Source: Powellomyces hirtus (Eukaryota; Chytridiomycota; Chytridiomycetes; Spizellomycetales; Powellomycetaceae). Taken from it: a DNA stretch of 64,000 bases. Positions 19,688-28,938 of this stretch are shown here, piece after piece; the first letter of the stretch is position 1; each line of letters begins with the position of its first letter. The stretch is from the NCBI GenBank assembly GCA_025526995.1, contig JAHLKG010000029.1, positions 1 to 64,000 of the forward strand. Direction: 5' to 3'. The translations under genes were made by a program, and so were the position numbers. The notes below the pieces were generated by a model, which saw only the letters and a list, made by a program, of their open reading frames with translations, ran no database searches and had not been told where the DNA came from.

Positions 19688-22600
19688 TTACGAGTCCTCG
19701 ACTGGATTGCCAAAGATTGCGGATGGGCTTTACGCCACCGTTTGTAGGCACGCGTTTGTCAAAGTTCCGATTCAGGTTCCCATGTCAGGTCAGCCCATCC
19801 TGCCCATTTGATAAGTAAATTGTGTTTATGTCGACGTTTTTCGATGATGTCTTTGACAACCCATTCATATTGTCCACAAACTTCGATTGGTTTGGGTGGT
19901 TGATCGACTTCGCGTCGCGGATACTGGTCTGTTACATGAGGGCGTAGGATATTGACGTGGAAGACAGGCCAAATACCGCTGATCTTTGAAGGCGAAAGAT
20001 CTAACTTGTAGGTATCAGGATGGTCACCTTTGGCAATGACTTTGTATGGTCCAATCCATGTAGCGGAGAATCAGAGACCCCTTCTTTCATCAACCTCAAG
20101 GTCGATACCTTTGCGGTTAAGGTCAACAAGATCTCCGATGTTGTAAGCAATGGGAGTTCGGCCTTTGTCATGTTGTCGGGCATATTTGTCTTGTGCTCGA
20201 CGTAGATTCTTGTGTACAATTCGGGCTATCTCTTCTTGTCCCTTTTTGTAGAGTTCAATCTCGGCCTTATCGATTCTGCGTAAGCAAAGTTCTTGTCCTT
20301 CCAAACCCGGATTCCATCCGGGCAAGACAATTGTTCGGCCAAGATCTACTTCGAATGGTGTCAAGCCTTCATATTCCGTTCTAGGGGCTGTGTTGAAGGC
20401 GAACTCGACAAGCGGAAGTAGCTTCTTCCAGTTGCTTTTATTGTAGTTGAGATGCTGCTTGAAGATTTTCTTTGGTGTTTGAATGGCTTGTTCCACTTTT
20501 CCGTCGGTTTGTTGGTGTTGGGCTGTAGCAAATTCATGCTTAACGCCAAGTAGAATATCAAAAGCGAGAAAGAAATCTGAAAGCGCTCGAGGTTCGCGAT
20601 TGGTAACAAAGACTTTTGGCGTCCCGACGTATTTCCATACTCGATCCAGAAAGACGGCAGCAAGTTCTTTACCGCCAATGTTCTTGTCGACAGCCGAAAG
20701 AACAGCACGTCCTGATAAATAATCAATACAAGCAAGACATGCTTCATCTCCAATGTAGAAGATATCAAATCCAATCGTATGCCATCTTCCTAATGGTACA
20801 GGAAGTGGTCGTAGAAATCCGTAGTGACGATGACCAGGCTTGAATTGCTGGCAGGATTTACATGTTCCGACGTACTTCATGACCTCTTGTCTAACGTTGG
20901 GCCAATAGTAATCAACGAGAATTTGAGTAAGAGTTTTCTTGACGTCGAGATGTCCTCCAGTAGCTAAATCGTCGTGGAATTGTCGCAATACTTTTGGGCG
21001 TAAGCTTTCAGGCACATAGAGACGTTTTCATGGCAAGCGATCCCATCTTGGAAAGTGTATTGTCGTTCTCTTGCAGTCTTTTCATGATTGGGTTTCAGAC
21101 AAATCTCTTCAAGGTATTCAGAATAGGGATCCGTAGCTAAAGCTTGTTTCCATTCCTCGATAGAATATGTTGGCGTCGTGCAAAGATCTACCGTTGTACT
21201 GACTATAGCAGGAATGCCATCCATCATATCATTGATCTGAGTATGCATGTCAATGCATCTTTGACATTCGACACAACGTGGAGCATAAGTAGCACTTTGG
21301 GAAAGAATGTCCGCAATATGATTCCACCTCCCTGGAATGTACTGGATCATAAAATCGTATTCATGTAGAATTTTGACCAATCGAGCTTGTCTTCGACTAA
21401 GATGAGGTTGTGTTTGGATAAATTCTAAGCCCTTATGATCGCTGAAGCACCGGAACGGTCGTCCAACTAGGTATGGTCTATTGGCTACAAGCATCTTGAC
21501 TAATGCAAATCGTTCTTGTTTGTGTGTCGGATTCCGAGTTTCAGTGCCCTTCATCTTGCGAGAATAAAAAACAACAGGTCGAAGGCAAGGTAAATGCTTC
21601 CACTCGCCAACGAGACGAGGAAGATTAGTCGGTATGGTCTTGTCATCATAGGGTTGACCAATCCATCCAGCAATGGCGTAACCAGATGAATCTGTATAGA
21701 CGTAGATAGGGTTGCTTTCATCAATTGTCACTAAGGCCGGTGCATTAATGAGTGCTTCTTTGAGTTTCTGGAATGCTTGCTCTTGATCGGCTTCCCACTT
21801 GAACTTGACTTTCGCAGATTGGATGTTTGATAATGGTAAAGCAATATTCGAATAATCTTTGACAAAATCAAGGAAGTAATTGGCAAGACCAAGGAATGAT
21901 TGAACTCCTTTTGTTGTCGTAGGTCTAGGACAATCGTTGATGACTTGGATTTTCGAAGGAGCAATGTGAATCCCGTTTTTGCCCAAAACATGTCCACACC
22001 ATTCAACTTCGGGCACGGCCCAGACACATTTGGAAGGTTTGATGTAGAGTTGGTGTTCTTCGAGTTTCATAAGGACTAGGTCAACATGTTTCCAATGTTC
22101 CTCCAATGCCTTTGAGAAAATGAGGATGTCGTCAAGATATGAGTTAACAAAATCGTCGTAGTCTCTGTGGAAAATCTTGTTCATTAATCATTGGAATGCG
22201 GTAGGAGCATCGGTTAAGCCGAAAGGCATGACAAGATATTCGAAATGACCAAATCTTGTATGTATCGCAGTCTTCTCTCAATCTTGTTTTCGAATGAGCA
22301 AACAATGATAGGCTTCTTTGATATCAATGAGGCTGAAGTATTCGCATCCTTGAATTTGATCGCGCATTTCACGGATGTTCGGAAGAGGTGTTTGATCTTT
22401 TTTAGTGACGGAGTTGAGACTTTGATAGTCTCAACAAATATGTAGACCTCCATCTTTCTTTTTGGCAAAAACGACACTAGCTCCCCATGGACTAGAGGAG
22501 TGCTGTATCCATCCTTTCTCGAGCATCATTTGAATCTGCTTTTTCAATTTGGGTAACTCCTCCTTGTTCATGTGGCGAAGAGGTTGCCAGACAGGTTCGG

Positions 22601-23366
22601 CACCGTGGATGAGTTCAATTTGAAAATTGTCTTCTCCCCGATCAGGTGGTAAACCTTGAGGTTCCTTGAATAGAGTGTCAACATACTTTTCCAAAGAATC
22701 TTTCAAAAGCTCAGGGTTTCCCCTAAACCGTTCAGGATCCTCCGAAATTTTGTTGAAGGCCAGCCGGTATACAGTATTGGCTTTGAACTTGTTTTGTCGC
22801 CAGGCCTTGTCGAATCGCTTGGATGTAACTTCGATCACTTGGATATTATGATGAGCAGTGGCTTTGGCAAATATAGATTCTTTCATAGATGGAGGGAGAC
22901 AATCCCTAGGGACAAAGTCCAAAGGCTGCCATTTTCTTGATGTACGTTCGCATTTAATTGTGACAGAAAGAGATGCATTTGGTATCTGTGAATGATTAGT
23001 GAAACAGAGAATAGGTTGTTTTTCGTGTAAGTATTGTTCAGCATGAGTAAAGAGGTTCCAGAAAGGTGTTCCAATGATCGCATTATATATGAGATCACTA
23101 ACAAGCCATGGGAGTCGTCCGACGAGAAAAGGCAAACAAGATTTGATGTTCCAAAGTTCTAATGATTCAGAGACAACGGTGTCCAGGACCATTTGAGATT
23201 TTTTGTCAGCCAAAGTTATCTGTTGTGGTTCGGTAGGCCTAGTTACAAACTTGTGCTTTTCAACAAAGGTCTTATTGAGAAACAGTCCCGTTGCTCTGCT
23301 ATCGAATAGCACTCGGGCAAATTTCTTTGCAATACGGCAATGTGCATCCCATAATCCGGTGGCCAA
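19688..23366 (-). pseudogene. gypsy-2 Pol (protease, RT, RNase H, integrase, chromodomain), with stops
   Basis: The protease is altered (VLFDSRATG, where a Gly would follow DS). RT fingers EKGWIQHSSSPWGASVVF, palm YLDDILIFS, RNase H YTDSSGYAIAGW, integrase H2C2 (CKSCQQF) and core. The second catalytic Asp context reads VTNREPR, an Asp-to-Asn change, and the Glu is kept (DGKVEQAI). TGA codons replace a conserved Trp (HIC-stop-DYQ) and probable Arg or Trp positions (FQ-stop-LMN, GL-stop-FSATWIGPY). The chromodomain is near the end. The element cannot make active enzymes as it stands. Confidence 0.9.
19762..19869 (-). other. gypsy-2 C-terminal chromodomain
   Basis: YEWVVKDIIEKRRHKHN then LLIKWAGWADLTWEPESEL, after the integrase GPY/F region (TWIGPYKV). 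This is the standard chromovirus position and a useful contrast with the internal chromodomain of Copia-1 and Copia-2. Confidence 0.9.
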
Positions 23367-23428
23367 AGGTTTCCACGCATCTTGAAGGGTAGGTAGATAT
23401 GGAGGCCGAGCAGAGTTACTGATGGACT

Positions 23429-24793
23429 CTAACGGCCATTGAGAAAACCCACTTGTTGCTGTTGAGCGTTAGCGGCATCGACTGCGCTTTGAATGGCTGC
23501 TTGTACTTGTGGCGTGACAATTTGGCTTTGCTGGTTCTGCATTGCGCTGTCAGTCACCATTCCTTGCGCTTGGTTTTGATTGGGTTGACCACAACCGCCT
23601 CGGCCACGACTGTTTCCACAGCCTCGTTGTCCGGAGCCACCGCGTCGATTACCACGTTGTTGATTTCCGGTATTGTACCAGCAGTCAGCGGACCAGTGTC
23701 CCATACAATTGCAAATTGGGCAAGGAGTTGTTGGTAGTCCTTGACGTTGTTGACCGCGGCCTCTCCATTGGTAACCTTGTCTAGGGTAGCCGTACGGTGA
23801 CCGGTAAGTGATGAGGTTGCGACTAACGCCAGGTGGATATGGAATGAGGTTGAGGTTATTAAAATCGTCGGTAAGGGTGTCGCCGTCATGGTCTATTCCG
23901 GTTAGTCGAGGGTTGGAATAAGGAGTGTAACGTTGTTGACCGCCTCGACCGCCTCAGCCACGACCGCTTCCACGACCGCGACCGGATCCGCCGTGTCCAC
24001 AAGAGGACATGTTGAGAGGAATGTTGTCAGAAAATCCATGGACGACGAAAGCTTGTCGGGCAGCTTCTATGGCTTGCTGGATGGTAATAGGCGCAGCAGC
24101 CGCGGCGGCGAGGTTTTGGTTGATTTTGAAAGTGTTGATTGCATTGTACAAGGAATGACCCATGATGGGGTTTTTAAGAAGATCTGCTTTAAAAATGCGA
24201 ATAATATCAGTAGCAGGAATAGTAACTTGTGTAGGGTCAAGACTCAGAGCGGCATCAAGTTCGCGGCATTCATCCTGGAACTTTGTCACAGACTCTTCGA
24301 GTGAGTTTCCAAGAGCAAGATTGGTCAATTTGAGCTCAATGGCATTGCAGAGGTTACAAGGGAAGAATTCGGTTATAAAGGCTGTCTGAAAAGCTGCCCA
24401 AGTGGCAGGTGGACCTGCGGCAGAAGGCGTGTTGTACCATTCGAGAGCAGTACCCTTGAGATAGGATTGGAGGGTACCGGAGTAATCGGCCATTGGCAAT
24501 GGTACAGCTGGAACTGCCACAACAGGAGGGGGACCAACAGCTGCAGGAATCACAGGAGTGGCAAGAGCATTGTAGAATGTGTGATGGGATGTCAGAAACT
24601 CCTTGATCTTCTTAGCAGATTTGGTGCCATTGTACTCTACGAGTTTAGACTTTTGCGTATCAAGAAGAGTCTTGACTTGATTGGGTTGACGAGCAGGAGC
24701 TGCAGCAGCAATAACAGGGGCAGCGGCGATAACACCGGCAGTGACAGCAGTGGAGATGGCAGCTTGTTGAGCGGGAGTAAGTGCAGGGGACAT
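23429..24793 (-). pseudogene. gypsy-2 Gag with one in-frame TGA
   Basis: Starts at the ATG of MSPALTPAQQAA. Ala/Pro-rich N-terminus, capsid-like region (GTALEWYNTPSAAGPPATW, SLEESVTKFQDECRELD), Gly/Arg-rich repeats, zinc knuckle CPICNCMGHWSADC near 23700, then a Gln-rich tail. A TGA at 23951-23953 falls inside an RG repeat where CGA is expected; the rest of the frame is open. Pol starts in another frame about 60 bp later. Confidence 0.85.
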
Positions 24794-24835
24794 ATTGTTC
24801 AATAGCGGTGATGGTAGTTGATGGTGCTAGTGTGT

Positions 24836-24848
24836 GGTGGTGCTACCA
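24836..24848 (-). other. gypsy-2 primer-binding site
   Basis: Minus-strand TGGTAGCACCACC directly after the 5' LTR, identical to gypsy-1 (7651-7663) although the LTRs are unrelated. Probable initiator tRNA-Met acceptor end. Confidence 0.75.
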
Positions 24849-25126
24849 TGTAACGACAAAGGAAGCTTTGAGAGTTGAAGGTTGAAAGTTCTGTATTTTC
24901 CGTCTATTGTAAGGTAACAAGAGCGGAAGGGCGACCAGCGGCTGACAGCTTTATATAATGCGTGTCAGGGTGGCGCGTATAATTTATGCAGGAGATGCTT
25001 TATTGCCAATGAGTCAGGAGTCATGTGTATCACCGATGCAATGGGTGGCCAGCCCGAGCAAAGGATCGCGTATAATATAATCAGAAAAGAACCAAAAAAG
25101 TATAAGAACAAGAAGTCTCCCCGACT
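24849..25126 (-). repeat. gypsy-2 5' LTR
   Basis: 278 bp, pairs with 19106-19372. Contains the same GTCAGGAGTCATGTGTATCA block near the middle. It is followed on the high side by the GTAAG target duplication. Confidence 0.92.
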
Positions 25127-26470
25127 GTAAGCGTGCCTGCTTGATGAGTGATGAGGTTTTTGCCATTTGCACTGATGATTTGAACTGCCGGGATGGGTTG
25201 CAGTCCGGTGAGAAGGATAGCGTCTTTGATGATGTGATCTGTTGCACAAGAATCAAGAGCAATTGAGTGCGAGGATCTGTGGTTAGTTGCCAGAACGAGG
25301 TTTGCTTCAGCAGCGGGTTTTTGCTGATGGTGTTTGAGGAGCTCAAGCGCGTCCTTCATTTTTGGGCTGTCCTTCATCCAATGACCGGTTTGTTCACATA
25401 GGAGACACGGAGACCCTGGAACTGAGCAACAATGTTGTTTTTTCCATGATTTTCAAGGCGCGTGTTCATTGGCATTGGCATCCGGGTTGCTGTCCATCAC
25501 ATGAGCCTCAACATGAGACTCAGTTTTGGACGCATGGGCACCCCGTTCTGAGGAAAGCTGTTCCTGACAAATTGCAGCTTCCTGCATGATGTCCAGATCA
25601 AAGAGATCTTACAAGATGATGCAGAGTAGATAGGACGTTTGAGACCCTTAAGATAGCGGTGCTCGATCTCTCCTTTGTTCATGTTGAGGATCTGCATGAC
25701 AAGCTTGGTAAACGCATTGTTGTATGCAATAACCAACGTGGTTTGCAAGAGGTCATCCAGCTTATCACGGATCATTGACCTGAATGCTGGTGGTGTGAAT
25801 GTCAGGCGTAGTGTTGTTTTGAGAAGTTTACACGTTCGGGGAGCGGTCCTCTGGCTTTCCTGGGTCCTCCACCAGATGTGAGCGGTGGATGTGAGTTTGC
25901 TTACCGCCATCTTTGTTTCAAGAAGCGGCAGGAGATATGCGACCTCAAAGAAGTTGTCCAGTTTTGCAATGAATTCGAGAAGCAGTTGGGGACTACTCAT
26001 ATTGCCATTGAAGTTGGGAACATGCTTGAGAAGCAACTTTGCGACAGGATTCATTGATGACAATGTGGGAAAAGAATTCTCCGATGAACAAGAGCGTGGA
26101 TGGTCTTTCTGGAAGGCCTGAGAGTTTGCAGCAGCGGCCGTCTGCGTTTGCATTTGTGCAAAGGTAGAAATGATCTTTCCCATCATCTCTCGTTGGGATT
26201 CAGCTGCAAGGTGCTGAGACTCCCTTTGTGACTCAGCGGCAAGTTGCTGCAATTCCAGCAGCATGCGTTCCTGCATTTCGGCAATAATGCGTTAGGATTC
26301 CAACAATGCCTTCTCCAAATACTCCTTAGTGACAACCTCGTTGTCAGGTCAAGTGGCGCGACCCTTGTTGTCCTCACTGTGAGGACCCTCATCTGCAGAA
26401 TCCTGCATCGGCGCAGGGGCAGTGTTTGTTCTGGACCTGGTCCGAATGGGGCTACAGGACAATGGCATGA
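25127..26470 (-). pseudogene. Copia-2 Gag and N-terminal protease
   Basis: Gag from about 26470 has several stops before a long open part (25497-26276) with a Gln/Glu-rich coiled-coil-like start. A Ty3-type Gag domain follows (STAHIWWRTQESQ, RSMIRDKLDDLLQTT, EIEHRYLKGLKRPI). The protease reads ALDSCATDHI near 25255, with Cys where the catalytic DSG normally has Gly. The reading ends at VGETS against gypsy-2 and continues at 19105. Confidence 0.85.
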
Positions 26471-26535
26471 TTGAGTACTGAACAACGAGAAGAAGGATAC
26501 AGGATGCTTGTCGTTTTAAGCGTTGAGCGGGCTAT

Positions 26536-26549
26536 CAGGGCTCATAACC
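26536..26549 (-). other. Copia-2 primer-binding site
   Basis: Minus-strand GGTTATGAGCCCTG directly inside the 5' LTR, complementary to the anticodon arm of initiator tRNA-Met (CAGGGCTCATAACC). This is the half-tRNA type of priming known from Drosophila copia. Confidence 0.85.
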
Positions 26550-26815
26550 TGTTGTGTGTAGGTCTGGTTAAGGTGTAGTACAACAGAAGGAAGCTAGCTC
26601 GACACTCTCAATGACAATGGTACTTTTGTATTGTGTTGTTGTTAAGTCTAAACGAGAGAGGGAAAGAAGATCTACGCTAAGAAGAAGAAAAAGTGGCTGT
26701 ACAAGCTATCTAAGCTTACGCGGTCAAATGGATTATAGAGCGCGCAGCGGAAGTGGCGTGGAGTCTTGGGGCGCTGTGATTTGACAGGTTTGTCTCACAA
26801 GTCCAAAACTCAACA
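26550..26815 (-). repeat. Copia-2 5' LTR
   Basis: 266 bp with TGTTG...CAACA ends, pairing with 8757-9023 at about 91% by eye. Confidence 0.92.
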
Positions 26816-26937
26816 TAATTTGTCTGGTTTGATGCTATCGAACTCAACGGTTTAGTCAGTCCAATTGAGGACGGCCTGGTCTCCAATTGAAAAGGCAATG
26901 TGATGAGGACCAGCATTGAATCGTAGATGGCAAGCCT
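26816..26937 (-). pseudogene. gypsy-3 integrase fragment, upstream half
   Basis: Minus strand reads HHIAFSIGDQAVLNWTD, a stop (TAA), then TVEFDSIKPDKL. It continues in 8756 downwards as LLKWIGPF. This is the segment just before the integrase GPY/F motif. It ends about 20 bp before the stop codon of the host membrane-protein gene. Confidence 0.7.
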
Positions 26938-26957
26938 AAAGCACTGCTGTATTGTAA

Positions 26958-28106
26958 CTAAGGTACGGGGATGGTATCATGGACAATAGCCCCACTCCGG
27001 GAGTCATCAATCTCAACAACGACCCGAGATACCTCCCCCATGGTGGTAGCCTCCGGGCGACTCTCGTCCGAAGGCACTGGGTTCTCCTTGGAGTTGCTCC
27101 CATTCTCGTCTTCCCAGACAGTTCGTCTCCACATGAGGAATCGAAACACTGGAATCGTGACACTCGCCACCGCTCCAACGTACGAGATGAGAGCCCCAAG
27201 GTATGGCCCGACAGTTGGATACAGGTAGACTGCAACGATGGCATAGGCGGAGACGGAGGAACTGCCCGCCACTAAGGGACCGATGGCTCCGGTTGTGACT
27301 GCTTCGCCTTGAGCCAGCCAGACCGAGACCATGGACGTGAAGAACATGATTGGGAACATGCTGGCGAGTCCTATAGGCGCATAGAGCAATGATTTGTATC
27401 CCGAAAATGTCTTTGATGGAATGAATGTCAACATACCTCCAGCAAACTCGTTGGCCGAGGCAATCAAAATGCAAATCCCGATGGAAAGTCCAGCCAAAAG
27501 ACCGCGAATAAGAAGAATATGGATAGGAACACGGTTCGTGCCTTTCGGCGCCGCTCCCCCATTCCAACTCAACCACAGTCCGCCTCCCAGAACAATGGCA
27601 CAAGCAGCGCAAGAAAGAATCAGAGGAGCCAGCGGGGGGTTCCGACCATCTTCGTTATCCACAGCAGCCGCCTCAACGTTCGAATCGACTAGAGCACGCA
27701 AGATGAACACAATCGCGACGGCTCCCGCCAGCCACGCAGACAAGGTCGTAAAGGCAACTACAAACAATAACGTCTTGAGACCCATGTTCGGCCGCCGGCG
27801 CCGTATCAGCACAGGGAGTTCCCGCCACCCAGTCAGAAACAATGCCGTGCATATCAGAGCGGGTGGCACAGCCAGCACCGCTCGTTGGAACCTGACCACG
27901 CCGATCCGTCGAGAAGCGTCGGACGAGGTTGCGTCAACCAAGTTCCACCACATACCCCACGTCGCCGGGATGATTGTCGTTGGGGTAGAACCAAGCACCC
28001 CGCCGATCCGCCCACCGAGGCGTTCGATGGCTACTGTTACCCCGATGGCGGCAACGAATCCGCAGAATGCGCTGAGAACGGCTGACTCGGCTTCGCTCAG
28101 TCCCAT
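26958..28106 (-). CDS. Multipass membrane protein, host gene (382 aa, function unknown)
   Basis: Single uninterrupted frame from ATG to TAG with roughly nine or ten hydrophobic segments spread along it and a hydrophilic charged tail of about 60 residues at the C-terminus. Two places share a pattern: IGGVLGSTPTTIIPATWGMW near residues 34-53 and FAGGMLTFIPSKTFSGYKSL near residues 228-247, each a Gly-Gly loop followed by Pro-Thr/Ser. This suggests an internally duplicated carrier-like fold. I do not recognise the family and name no substrate. It is divergent from the REI1-like gene, with about 830 bp between start codons, and looks non-repetitive. Confidence 0.8.
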   Translation of the reverse strand: MGLSEAESAVLSAFCGFVAAIGVTVAIERLGGRIGGVLGSTPTTIIPATWGMWWNLVDATSSDASRRIGVVRFQRAVLAVPPALICTALFLTGWRELPVLIRRRRPNMGLKTLLFVVAFTTLSAWLAGAVAIVFILRALVDSNVEAAAVDNEDGRNPPLAPLILSCAACAIVLGGGLWLSWNGGAAPKGTNRVPIHILLIRGLLAGLSIGICILIASANEFAGGMLTFIPSKTFSGYKSLLYAPIGLASMFPIMFFTSMVSVWLAQGEAVTTGAIGPLVAGSSSVSAYAIVAVYLYPTVGPYLGALISYVGAVASVTIPVFRFLMWRRTVWEDENGSNSKENPVPSDESRPEATTMGEVSRVVVEIDDSRSGAIVHDTIPVP

Positions 28107-28938
28107 TATTCTACGTTGTCGTAAAGTATCTACTCTGAAGGTATCAAAGGCCGACCTTCCTTATGGACAGCAACAACTCAAGGGATAGATAAACACTATT
28201 AGGGAGATAGATGAAGGGCGCACTCCGTCTCGCCGAAGATGCTCTACCAGACACCACCGTTTCCCACCGAGCGTTATAGTTCCGAGTGCCCTTAACAATA
28301 CCCATACCGTCAAAGAGTCATAGCAGTCAGTGCGGCACCACTCGGCGGATATTTTGAATTTTGTTGTATCGTCCCTATTAGCGCGCAATCCATGGTTCTC
28401 CCCGATGGGGTCAGATCAGAATTCAAGTGTGACGAAAAGAAAGTCTGCAAAAGACCTGCGCGATTGTCACATTGGGATTGTTGGATGGAACCATGGTCGG
28501 AGTGGCAACTTTAGATCATGACGGCTTCAGACCTCGAAAGGTGCTGACCCACAAGTAGAATTGTATCGATATGTCAGACCTGAGAGTGCTATCTACATCA
28601 TACTGGGCGATTTATCGATACCTACCCCACAGAATGCCGCAAATGGAATTGGGCTATTTGTGTGGGTCAGTCACGCCGCCACCACCACCACCACAACCCA
28701 ACGCACCGCTCCACTTCCCTCCATCCACTTCCATTTACCCCCACCGCCTTTGCGAAAACCAGCTTTAAAACCTTGCAACGAATCCCTCGCACTCCCGCTC
28801 ATTCCCACTCTCGACACACACACACACACACACACACACACAGCCCACTCAGCTACAGCGCTCGCTCCTCACAGCAACCCCTCCCTCCCTACACTGTCAC
28901 CCCTCCCGTTCCTCGCCGTTTTCCCTTCCACCACGCCC
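28107..28938. promoter_or_regulatory. Shared upstream region of two divergent host genes
   Basis: No gene recognised. Lies between the start codons of the membrane protein (minus) and the REI1-like gene (plus), so it should hold both promoters and 5' leaders. A (CA)n tract is at 28813-28842 and the 150 bp before the REI1-like ATG are C/T-rich. The frame is open from 28561, but only via TTG and through the CA repeat. Confidence 0.5.
28813..28842 (+). repeat. (CA)n microsatellite
   Basis: About 14 uninterrupted CA units in the leader of the REI1-like gene. Confidence 0.95.

Larger units (their letters stand above)
19106..25126 (-). mobile_element. gypsy-2, Ty3/gypsy chromovirus inserted in Copia-2
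   Basis: LTRs at 19106-19372 and 24849-25126, identical 5-bp duplication GTAAG (19101-19105 and 25127-25131), primer-binding site at 24836-24848, purine tract GAGGGAGG before the 3' LTR. It carries gag, protease-RT-RNase H-integrase and a C-terminal chromodomain, the classic chromovirus plan. The LTRs differ at about a dozen positions plus an indel near one end. The outermost base of the 5' LTR is changed (AG instead of TG). Confidence 0.94.
8757..26815 (-). mobile_element. Copia-2, chromodomain-bearing Ty1/copia element carrying nested insertions
   Basis: LTRs at 8757-9023 and 26550-26815 flank copia parts that join in order on the minus strand: gag and protease start (25127-26470), protease end (18952-19105), integrase, chromodomain and RT start (16858-18524), RT/RNase H (9553-10669), and an antisense RING ORF region (9064-9486). 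Flanks are TAATA (8752-8756) and TAATT (26816-26820), a near-perfect duplication. The two LTRs differ at roughly 8-9% of positions by eye. Nested later arrivals are Copia-1 B, a telomeric tract, a solo LTR and gypsy-2. Confidence 0.9.

Noticed and set aside
22245..22445. Short plus-strand frames opposite gypsy RT and integrase regions
   Set aside because: They mirror conserved minus-strand motifs and have no independent support.
19688..23366. UGA read as tryptophan (altered nuclear code)
   Set aside because: TGA does replace conserved Trp in several gypsy fragments, but the intact Copia-5 frame and the host genes use TGG for Trp, Copia-5 itself terminates with TGA, and TGA replaces Arg codons just as often, along with TAA and TAG stops.
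28561..28938. N-terminal extension of the REI1-like protein from 28561
   Set aside because: The first codon is TTG, and the segment runs through a CA microsatellite and C-rich leader. The ATG at 28939 gives a normal family length.
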